Made by a program: the position numbers and the translations under genes
Assembly: GCA_949825045.1 (NCBI GenBank)
Contig: OX463827.1
Location: 6,408,501-6,472,500, forward strand
Origin: Argyresthia goedartella
Lineage: Eukaryota > Arthropoda > Insecta > Lepidoptera > Argyresthiidae
DNA: 64,000 nt
Direction: 5' to 3'
Shown: positions 56,044 to 64,000 of the stretch, piece after piece
Layout of the letters: the number at the start of each line of letters is the position of its first letter
Numbering within the stretch: position 1 is the stretch's first letter
Notes under the pieces: generated by a model
What the model was told of the DNA's origin: nothing
The model's input: only the letters and a program-made list of their open reading frames with translations
Databases searched by the model: none

Positions 56044-57867
56044 TACACGGAGAAAACGAGCGGCCAGCAAAGTGCGATTTTAGCTTTGCTAACGTCGAAA
56101 TGGTTGTTTTTAACGAAGACTCGTTTAAAATCTAATGAGTTTGGTTTGCTTTTATTTACCAAGCTTTCATTGCTAAATACACTCGACTAAAAGTAATTAC
56201 ATAAGTGCTTATTAATTTCTAAACTTATTACTTGGTTACTACTAACCCTTTTGAACATGGTTAATAACAAAAAATTAAATTGATTATTTTCTGACAATTT
56301 ACTTGTTAAAATAACAACACGCATGGTAGTAATCAACCAACTACTTAGCTAAAATCAATCATGTTGGCAGTGCTAAAATTAAACGAATTTCTTTGCTGTT
56401 CCTAACCAAGTTACTCGCTTAATTGAAACCAAGCACTTGGTAATTATCAATCAAGTAATTGTCCAAAATCAAACAAGTGAACGTAGCTAAAATTAGGCGA
56501 GTTGCTTTACTAATCTTAAATAAGTTGCTCGAAAGCAAAGCTGGTCTGCTATTAGTAACCTAGTTACTTGATTAGTACCAACAAAGTATGTTTGCTAGTT
56601 GTAAACAAGTAAATGGGTTAGTAACAGCAAAGTAGGTTTGCTGCTGATAACAAACTCAATAGGTTTATAACAGCAAAGTAAGTTTGCTGGTAGTAACCCA
56701 GTTAATTGATTAGTAACAACAAAGTAAATTTTCCGAAATATGATTAAAAACAACCTAGTAAGTTTGCTGAAATTGACCAAGTATGATTGTCGTTAATAAC
56801 CTAGTTGAGGGGTTAATTATTGCCAAGCTATCTTAATACTTGATAATCAAGTTACTTGATTATTATTAAATAAGACGACTTAACAAAGTTCACTTAGTTG
56901 TTTTTAACCACCAGCTTTGCAGGTCCTATACGAAGCAAGTTACGTGGTTAAAAACAACCAAATTGAAAGCAAAGCTGGTCTGCTATTAGTAACCTAGTTA
57001 CTTGATTAGTACCAACAAAGTATGTTTGCTAGTTGTAAACAAGTAAATGGGTTAGTAACAGCAAAGTAGGTTTGCTGCTAATAACAAACTCAATAGGTTT
57101 ATAACAGCAAAGTAAGTTTGCTGGTAGTAACCCAGTTAATTGATTAGTAACAACAAAGTAATTTTTCCAAAATATGATTAAAAACAACCTAGTAAGTTTG
57201 CTGAAATTGACCAAGTATGATTGTCGTTAATAACCTAGTTGAGGGGTTAATTATTGCCAAGCTATCTTAATACTTGATAATCAAGTTACTTGATTATTAT
57301 TAAATAAGACGACTTAACAAAGTTCACTTAGTTGTTTTTAACCACCAGCTTTGCAGGTCCTATACGAAGCAAGTTACGTGGTTAAAAACAACCAAAATGA
57401 AAGCAAAGCTGGTCTGCTATTAGTAACCTAGTTACTTGATTAGTACCAACAAAGTATGTTTGCTAGTTGTAAACAAGTAAATGGGTTAGTAACAGCAAAG
57501 TAGGTTTGCTGCTAATAACAAACTCAATAGGTTTATAACAGCAAAGTAAGTTTGCTGGTAGTAACCCAGTTAATTGATTAGTAACAACAAAGTAAATTTT
57601 CCGAAATATGATTAAAAACAACCTAGTAAGTTTGCTGAAATTGACCAAGTATGACTGTCGTTAATAACCTAGTTGAGGGGTTAATTATTGCCAAGCTATC
57701 TTAATACTTGATAATCAAGTTACTTGATTATTATTAAATAAGACGACTTAACAAAGTTCACTTAGTTGTTTTTAACCACCAGCTTTGCAGGTCCTATACG
57801 AAGCAAGTTACGTGGTTAAAAACAACCAAAATTTAATTAATATTAATTAACTCGTTTTCTCCGTGTA
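56044..57867. mobile_element. TA-flanked TIR element, 1.82 kb, with 434-bp tandem units
   Basis: CACGGAGAAAACGAG (56046) and its exact reverse complement ending at 57865, each bounded by TA. The interior lacks any transposase. It is built of short related words (TAGTAACCTAGTTACTTGAT, AACAGCAAAGTAAGTTTGCT) and three 434-bp tandem copies. Its ends and word-rich interior resemble the element at 3155-5072. Confidence 0.75.
56532..57833. repeat. Three tandem copies of a 434-bp unit
   Basis: Each unit begins GAAAGCAAAGCTGGTCTGC (56532, 56966, 57400). The units differ at only a few bases, for example TAAATTTTCCGAAAT against TAATTTTTCCAAAAT in the middle copy. The middle copy also lacks differences seen in the third, so amplification is recent. 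A 61-codon reverse frame repeats with the unit and is not a gene. Confidence 0.95.
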
Positions 57868-58377
57868 TACCCTGCCTCTTCCTACTGAAAAGTAATGGGA
57901 TTTTAAAAAGAGACTAAAATATGATCCGGTTCATGCTTCTGAAACCGCGGATTACCAACGTGTTACGGGTTCTTCCCTAATACCTACTATTTGTCAAAGG
58001 CACTACCTCGCAGGCAACGAGATAGCCCAGCAACAAACGACCGGGTACCCGACTTGAGCGGTAAATTGTCGAGTGTCGAACGTAATGCGCTCGCACGGGT
58101 TTAATATCTTTATTACAAAGCCGGGGCATGAATCAGCTGCCCGGGGCGCCGCGGTCTTGTTACGGCCTGCCTGTAGGCCTCCAAAGAGAGCCGCCCGCTT
58201 TGCCGAGCCGCTGCAACGAACAGATGCACGCAAAACGAGAACAACCGAGCAAACTGGTTGAGGACGCCCGATTACGAGACGTTCCCACGACGCGATATTG
58301 TCAAACGCCGCACGAGAAACAAAGTAGAGGAGATGAACCACTTTTAGACTGTATTGCTTGGGGATATGGGCGGAAGG

Positions 58378-58419
58378 CGATTTTGCCGAAGAAGTTTATT
58401 AACTTCTTCGGCAAAATCG
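58378..58419. repeat. Perfect hairpin, 19-bp arms, 4-base loop
   Basis: CGATTTTGCCGAAGAAGTT, loop TATT, then the exact complement. It is GC-richer than the surrounding DNA and not part of any repeat seen elsewhere in the window. Confidence 0.95.
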
Positions 58420-58862
58420 AGTCAATTTCAAAACCGCCCAGTAATTTCCTGCAAAATCCGATTGGAACCGATCGCGGCAAAATCGATGCTTATAACATTT
58501 CTGCAGATAATTGCGACCGAGGTGGTCCGGTTAATCGGCCCAGTATATTTACACTTTACGACAGGTCACTTTAGTTAATCGGCGTCCAGTCACTTTACAC
58601 TTGACGCGCAGGAACCGGTGCGACCGGCACGCCCGCTCATTAAACGACGTGATAAATGCAAAAATGGCCGCGGTTTCCCGCCTCCGCCGATAGAGGGCGA
58701 TTACACGTAATGCTTGCAGTTGCGACACCGATCACTTGGATTAGATAGGCGATTTATTAACACCGCCCAGGGATTAATGCCTTCTAGTTACATCCATAGC
58801 ATTTGCAAGCCTACCTAGTTGCAGCGCCAGAGTGTCTGTAGTGAGCGGTGGCACCGGCTGAA

Positions 58863-59069
58863 ATGGCCAGATTTCCTTCCGAAGAACTGAGGAAATTCAT
58901 AAGAAACTACGAATTATCCACAAATAGTTTTGTGCACGATTGCATGCACCAATATGCGCCGTACCATTATACCTACAAAATAATCATCAAGGAAAATGCA
59001 AAATCATACGATATGTTGGTTTACGTTTCATCAGAATATTACTATGAACGGTTAACGAGAAAAGAATGA
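58863..59069 (+). CDS. Small open frame of unknown meaning upstream of ITP
   Basis: From an ATG in context AAATGG the frame runs 68 codons to TGA: MARFPSEELRKFIRNYELST, then a Tyr-rich stretch (QYAPYHYTYKIIIKE, SSEYYYERLTRKE). The amino-acid composition is protein-like, but there is no signal peptide, no family that I recognise and no splice or polyadenylation signal that ties it to a gene. It could be chance, or an exon of an unknown transcript. It lies 400 bp upstream of the ITP coding exon. Confidence 0.2.
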   Translation: MARFPSEELRKFIRNYELSTNSFVHDCMHQYAPYHYTYKIIIKENAKSYDMLVYVSSEYYYERLTRKE

Positions 59070-59482
59070 CCCACCCACGATATTGGCAAAGAGATACCTA
59101 TCTCTACTTGGTTGGTACGCCATAAACCAGTGACGTCAATTCGCAGTCGTAAATATTGCGGCTACGGCTACTCATTCATTAAATTGTTTTTATTCTCTCG
59201 GTTGATCTTTTAGCGTAGCGATTGAGTACCTTTCTTTTTGTTTTCGTGTTTCTACGATCAGAGCAAAACGATAGATGACAGATCCAATATTACAAACGGC
59301 CATAAAGTTATCATTACATGTAGTCCCCTTTTCCCTGGTGGTTTTGGTAAAACTTCGAATGTAATCTTTTCCGGAATTCTTACGCGTATTCATTTAATGT
59401 TATTTGATATTCCAGTAAGAGCTACCCCTTTTCTGTTTAGCCAGGATGTGATTACTATAGCCACTCTTTCCTTACCTTCCAG

Positions 59483-59703
59483 ATGCATCTAACCTCCGTG
59501 CAAGTGGCGTGCGCACTGATTACGCTAGCGCTGGGCGCGGCCGGCGCACCGCCGTCACTGCAGCCGCACCACATCGCCAAGCGCTCCTTCTTCAACTTGC
59601 AATGCAAGGGAGTGTACAACGCGAGCATTTTCGCGAGGCTGGATAGAATTTGCAACGACTGCTACAACCTGTTTCAGGAGCCTCAGCTGTATACGCTTTG
59701 CAG
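59483..59703 (+). CDS. ITP: ITP shared coding exon: signal peptide, spacer and mature N-terminus
   Basis: Starts with the ATG directly after an acceptor (CCTTCCAG|ATG). Residues 1 to about 20 (MHLTSVQVACALITLALGAA) form a signal peptide. A short Pro/His spacer follows, and Lys33-Arg34 is the prohormone convertase site. The mature peptide begins SFFNLQCKGVYNASIFARLD and contains RICNDCYNLF and PQLYTLCR, the CHH-family signature. Cys41, 57, 60 and 73 are in this exon. It ends AG at 59703, before donor GTGGGT. The first base of either downstream exon completes the Arg codon. There is no precursor-related peptide of the long crustacean type. Confidence 0.93.
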
Positions 59704-61248
59704 GTGGGTGACAAGTTGTCCTTGTCCTATCGTGGGGAGACAGTCCACACTTATATGAAAAGCAGCAACCCAACCTTAGGAGAGGTACATCCGTCTGATC
59801 AAGGGATGCTATCATTGTTACCGTCCGGTCACAGCTATCTGCGAGTTGCGGATTGCACCGCAGTAAGGGGCTTCAACAAGAGGCTTCCCAAGATGAATTA
59901 GCTGGTTTTAAACAGTTTGAAATCTCTCAAATTATGCGGTTACAATTTGGTGCGGTGACCAGGATTCATTTCGCTCAATGACCTCACTATGTACTTGCAT
60001 GCACAACCTTGAACCCCAGTCCCTAACACATGAATAAAGCGTACCTTTGAACACAGGGGAGACTGCTTTACGTCAGTCTACTTCAAAGGCTGCGTGGAAG
60101 TGCTTCAGGAGACCGATCAACTGGATGTATTCAAGAAATATATCAAACAACTACACGGGGCCGATCCGGGGATTTAGGTACCATTTTAGTTTTGTTTTGT
60201 TTATTTTCTCACAACGGTAGAGAGAGGCGGTAGGAAGTCTATTGCTGTACCAATAATTCGGTTCCATTAGAAACCGCTCAACACTCAGCCGCAATACCCT
60301 TCTTACTAACTCAATCAACCGTTTTTCTTTCCTATCCTTTCTTCCTCTATTGTCTTGGCACAAAGCACCTCTACAGTATCGTTAAAGATGATTTAAGACG
60401 TCAGAGCCTTAATACCGAATAGTGACGCATCGAATAATGTATAAACTATAAGTACTAGGATTTTTAATTTCAGGCCAGAAATGTTTACAAAGAACTGTCA
60501 TTTTCCAGTACAAAAATTATAATATGAATGTCAGTCAACGGTTTTGTTCTAGAAAATGACAGTTGTTTGTTTAAATTTCTGGCCTCAAATTAAAAATCCT
60601 AGTATAGTAGTTAAGAAGTTCGCTTACTTTTTCGATTCGTTAAATATGCCTGATTGGGACTCTATTTCGGCGATCACTCTTTAGCGTAACTTTAGTCCGA
60701 TAACCTCAGCCGTGGCCCGATAACGACCGAGGTTTTCGGACAGTTTCCTTTTACGTTTAATTTATTTCTGGGGATGTTATTTCACGCAACTAACACACAA
60801 CACAGCTTAACTAATATTTCTTGCAGCACTGTCTACATCTAATAATCGTCAGCCTTAATATAGCTTTGAATTGGGACCTAACTAAGCCTGCCTTTGTAAT
60901 GCACCTGTTTACCTACTTTGCTTTTGTTAACTTACCTATCTAATGGATTGCACATATCTTTGATGTGAAACACGAATTAAAGCAGACTAACTATAGTTTT
61001 TAACTCTATGGCCCTTCGTTCAATGCCCAAATAATCCTAAACAGTCAGTCATAAGATAAGACAAAGTGTTTTTAAAATTGTCCACACCCTCCACAAACCA
61101 GACAACTGCCTCATACTAAGATTGCTTTTTACATTTATTTTTCAGGGCAAAATGTTTCACCACGCCCTACTTCAAGGCTTGCATGCAATCGTTGTACCTC
61201 TACGACGAGGAAGAAAAGATGGACCAAATGATCGACTACGTCGGCTAA
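59483..61248 (+). CDS. ITP: Ion transport peptide gene, coding region (ITP and ITP-L)
   Basis: Insect member of the crustacean hyperglycemic hormone (CHH) family: secreted neurohormones that regulate ion and water reabsorption in hindgut and other tissues. Joining 59483-59703 to 61146-61248 gives a 107-residue ITP precursor. Joining 59483-59703 to 60057-60177 gives a 113-residue ITP-L precursor. Both keep the six CHH-family cysteines (41, 57, 60, 73 and two from the last exon, 77 and 86). ITP's mature part would be 72 residues with a C-terminal amide, the length known for locust ITP. ITP-L's would be 79 residues without an amide. All splice joints share phase (AG|G completing Arg74). Introns are 353 and 968 bp. 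Family assignment is secure; the splice model is inferred from sequence. Confidence 0.92.
60057..60177 (+). CDS. ITP: ITP-L (long isoform) exon, 121-bp cassette with stop
   Basis: Acceptor TTGAACACAG precedes it. One base completes Arg, then GDCFTSVYFKGCVEVLQETD, and the exon closes with IKQLHGADPGI and TAG. The QLHGA-PG ending is typical of insect ITP-like peptides, which carry no amidation signal. The stop codon ends exactly at 60177 and is followed at once by GT (GTACCA), a weak donor. The exon is therefore 121 bp and can either be skipped (giving ITP) or included (giving ITP-L with the next exon as 3' untranslated sequence). From memory, the locust ITP-L transcript differs by an insert of this size. 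Use as a terminal exon is the alternative. Confidence 0.9.
60453..60604. mobile_element. TA-flanked foldback MITE in ITP intron 2
   Basis: CTAGGATTTTTAATTTCAGG (60455) and its near-complement ending at 60602, both flanked by TA. The arms pair over about 55 bp with a few mismatches, including GGCCAGAAAT and ACTGTCATTTTC-CAG. It lies between the ITP-L exon and the ITP exon, so the pre-mRNA would carry a long hairpin there. The left arm contains AATTTCAGG, an acceptor-like word. Confidence 0.75.
61146..61248 (+). CDS. ITP: ITP (short, amidated isoform) terminal exon
   Basis: Preceded by a strong pyrimidine tract and acceptor (TTACATTTATTTTTCAG). One base completes Arg, then AKCFTTPYFKACMQSLYLYD and EEEKMDQMIDYVG, TAA at 61246-61248. 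Two cysteines complete the six. The last residue is Gly, the amide donor, directly before the stop with no basic residues after it. The mature peptide should end in Val-amide. The acceptor is stronger than that of the ITP-L exon, consistent with skipping of the cassette as the default. A frame in another phase (61122-61352) is a shadow. Confidence 0.92.
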
Positions 61249-63000
61249 CGCTGACTCGCAAAAACCACACTCAGTTTCCGCCATTATGTGACCGCCGCCA
61301 TCTTGTCCACCGATTCCAACACGGACTCCACGAGCAGCCATCAGCCGAGTGACCATGCGATTCTAAATCCAACACACAGTAGTATCGTTTACAGTTCCTG
61401 CGGAAAGTCTTTCTATCCTCAACGTATTCTAGTCGTCTTTGCGACATAAAATATTTATGTTTGCAACTAATTATATTTTAATTATTGTATTAGGCAATGT
61501 GTATTCGTGTGTTATAAGGTCATTTATTATGATAATTATGTATTTAACTTGATTAATGTGTACATTTTATTAGGTGTTGTAAGAAGCTACGTGCGAGTCA
61601 CGGGAGTATTAAGTACATTAAAAAAATCTTATGTATTTTCTGTCGCCTCCCAGACATATCCCGTATACTCGACAGATTATTCTGTTAGACAATCAGATAG
61701 CCGGTGTTGACATTATGTTAGTATTTTAGAAGTAAATAATTGAATGTTTCATTACCTACTTATCGATTCGTCAAATTTACCAATTTGCCATAATTTTAAA
61801 CAATTTCACTGACGCATTCCAAAATTCAGTATTCTTTACTTACGCTTTGTAGTTTTCGTTTTTAATATCTCTACACTAACAATATTTTAATGTAAACAGA
61901 TAGCTATGATATATTTATTCACACAGAGGTTTCAATTATATGGTACTATTGGACGTATTTTCGACTGCTTACCCGGATTACACTCTTAACCGGTCGCCTG
62001 AATAATGTATTAGGAAAAACTGTAATTTTCTTGTAATAATTACGTTTCCTGCTGTAAATTTCGATTATTTTGCCGTAGGTATAGTTTTTTCTTTTTCGGT
62101 TGTATCGGGCGAGAGGTTGAATATTACTTTTAAGTATTATTAGTTTTTAAGTATTTAAAAAGGGATATTTTTTTTACTTACTTCTGAGCTATTTATTATT
62201 CGTTACTTTTTACATTTATTTATTTTCTATTGCATAATAAATTATTTTTATATTGGCTCTTGACATGCCTTGAACTGATCATTTATCCAGTGACTTGTAT
62301 CAAATCATACGGTGTTGTTCCTCAAAACTGTCAAATGCATACAAATAAATCAAATGCCGGATTTGTATTTAAGTCCAGATTTTTTATTCGATATCGTTTA
62401 ACGTAATGTACCATCAGCAAAAATCCGCTCATAATTAATTATCAAATACCCCTAATTCTCAGGATTTTAGCCAATGGTAAATACATTTTCTGTTTGTGTT
62501 TTCTGGAATAACATTCAGGACTTTTTTGTCAAAATTGCAACGACAATTTGTAATATTCTGCGGTTTATACTTATTCAACAATAAGATAATATTTCTCAAT
62601 AACCTTTCCTTTACTTTGAAGCTTGAATTTTACAGACTTCTGAACGAAGTTTGTAAAGGTCTTTTCACACCGTTACATTAACATGTAAAATGTTTAAGAT
62701 GTTAGTAATCTATTACAAAATTGTCGATATACATAGGTAAAATCACAATTTATTATTGTATATCCACATTGTTGTATCGGAAAACAATTATGGTGCCAAT
62801 TAGTGTTCTTATCAGACACGAAAAAATACAAACTATATTTTATTAATATCGCGAAACATGAGAACCTGTGGTATGATTGTGTTAAGATAACTACATACCG
62901 TATTAAATTATGAAAATATTATTATAATTATAACGTATATTTGTGTACAACATTATTATGAAAACAGCCAAGAAACGCTACGGGTTCAAATAAATATTCA
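61249..63000 (+). other. ITP: Probable ITP 3' untranslated and downstream region
   Basis: AT-rich sequence without coding features. Candidate polyadenylation hexamers AATAAA stand at 62236-62241 and 62989-62994; the second is followed within 30 bp by a T/GT-rich stretch (CTCGTTTATTT). Which, if either, is used cannot be told from sequence. Confidence 0.4.
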
Positions 63001-64000
63001 TTTGAAAATATATGCCTCGTTTATTTACCCTTTACCCAATCCTAAGCTGATATACCTAAATTATTTAATTGTATTCTGCAGATTAGTATCATGCAGCATC
63101 CATTTATGGCCTAACGCACAGTGAAAGCAGAAATTCTAGAATAATGAATAATACCACAAACGTAAAGAAAATAAAACTTTATTCCAAATCAGAATAACGA
63201 ACATTTTACATTTCTAATCAACTGCTAGTGCGAATAACGACATTACATCATAATAAAGAGATGTACCTGGATACAAAACTATTAATCATAATTAATCATA
63301 GCTTATACATGACAGTTGAAAGTTTTAAAAGAATGTTATACAATTAAACAGTCATACGTTCAACAAGGAGTCGCAAGAGCAAAGAGGTTGAATCAAACCA
63401 CGCCCCCCCCCCCCCCCCCCCCCCGGCTAGCGGCTCTCTGCTTCTACCTATGTACCTACATAGCAAGCCCTTATCAGACTCCTTTTCCGCTACTCTTTGC
63501 AATGTTACGTCAGCGAGTAACTTTCAATTGAATTAGACCCGAAATAGAGTCAGTCAACTTACAAAATACAAACTAAACGAGACATTACGCTTTCAGTTCA
63601 ATGTAAAAGAGACTTTGCGCGAAAATGTATACGAAGTATTTATAAGACGTAAAATAATACAAGGAATGATCTTTCTATGATGATGGCACGCATATGTAGA
63701 TGGTAACCATATTAAAATCACAACATTTATTAGTTTTATGAATTAAATGTACTATCAGTGGCAGCTGTGGAGACCCATTTAAGAAAAACCCTTGCAGCTA
63801 GCATGCGGTGGCCTTGCTTTTGTTCATTTTTTGTCGAATTTCAAAACCATTCAAAAACATTTTGTTTTATGACTTAAGTGTTAGGCAGCATGGGAAAAGC
63901 ACCCATACAGTGGGTCTCCACATTTTCTGTTGATGTTACCTATAACGTAAACGTACTTATAATTAACAATTAATTTGGCATGTACTATGTTTAATGAAAA
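63001..64000. other. Unannotated; possible 3' end of a convergent gene
   Basis: TTTATT at 63178-63183 is an AATAAA hexamer on the minus strand, so a gene from beyond the window could end near 63160. There is no coding frame to support it. A homopolymer of 22 C lies at 63403-63424. Confidence 0.2.
63403..63424. repeat. (C)22 homopolymer
   Basis: Uninterrupted run of C; its true length is uncertain because such runs are error-prone in sequencing. Confidence 0.9.

Larger units (their letters stand above)
57868..59482. other. Unique sequence immediately upstream of the ITP coding exon
   Basis: Contains a perfect hairpin (58378-58419), GC-richer patches at 58130-58260 and 58600-58700, a small unassigned frame (58863-59069) and, at the end, a polypyrimidine tract and AG acceptor (CTCTTTCCTTACCTTCCAG) for the ITP exon. 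No repeat family seen. Confidence 0.4.

Noticed and set aside
56595..57648. Three identical 61-codon reverse frames
   Set aside because: They repeat with the 434-bp transposon unit and have no protein features.
58128..58574. 148-codon forward frame upstream of ITP
   Set aside because: It runs through a perfect hairpin and has no domain, splice or composition evidence; likely chance in a GC-richer patch.
61122..61352. 76-codon forward and 73-codon reverse frames over the last ITP exon
   Set aside because: Shadows of the ITP exon in other frames; the frame with AKCFTTPYFKACM matches the family.
63403..63531. Poly-proline-containing frame at 63316-63531
   Set aside because: The proline run is only the translation of the C homopolymer; no other support.

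Overview
This window looks like AT-rich, intron- and repeat-dominated eukaryotic DNA, most likely from a moth or butterfly (Lepidoptera). Three things point there: the encoded neuropeptide is of the insect ion transport peptide (ITP) type, the interspersed repeats (tRNA-headed SINEs, a 'GGGTTCCGTACC' repeat class, LINE tails, abundant small TIR elements) are of kinds I associate with lepidopteran genomes, and there is no bacterial-style gene packing. Almost all long reading frames are chance or transposon-derived.

One host gene is convincing. It is the ITP / ITP-like gene of the crustacean hyperglycemic hormone family, on the + strand at 59483-61248. A shared exon (59483-59703) encodes signal peptide, spacer, Lys-Arg cleavage site and the first 40 mature residues. 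A 121-bp optional exon (60057-60177) gives the longer, non-amidated ITP-L tail, and a downstream exon (61146-61248) gives the short tail ending in the Gly that donates an amide. The coding exon starts directly behind a strong splice acceptor, so a non-coding first exon must lie upstream. The best candidate is a CpG-rich core promoter with CRE, AP-1, CCAAT and TATA motifs near 9220-9315, followed by a short exon with a good splice donor at 9430. If correct, about 50 kb of the window is the first intron of ITP.

Layout. 1-9200: nested repeats, including a SINE split by a 1.9-kb TA-flanked transposon (3155-5072). 9200-9430: candidate promoter and exon 1. 9430-22600: dense SINEs, LINE 3' ends, a hAT-type element with an exact 8-bp target duplication (19014-19578) and a LINE inserted into another LINE (16324-16904). 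23300-26550: a TIR element whose end has been amplified into 23 copies of a 32-bp satellite, a TTAA-flanked piggyBac-like element, and a second TIR element. 27500-33000: further MITEs, some interrupted. 33000-40200: mostly unique sequence. 40200-46400: SINEs and LINE ends. 46700-48930: a broken LINE reverse transcriptase, then a 15 x 28-bp minisatellite. 49100-53600: hAT-like, foldback and other MITEs and an 8 x 20-bp satellite. 53600-59480: mostly unique sequence, interrupted by a 1.8-kb TIR element built on three 434-bp tandem units. 59480-63000: ITP coding exons and 3' region.

The window shows no operon, CRISPR array, functional tRNA/rRNA gene or new multi-gene system. The most unusual content is the modular MITE families (same core, different ends), repeated birth of minisatellites at transposon ends, and TIR elements in and around ITP.
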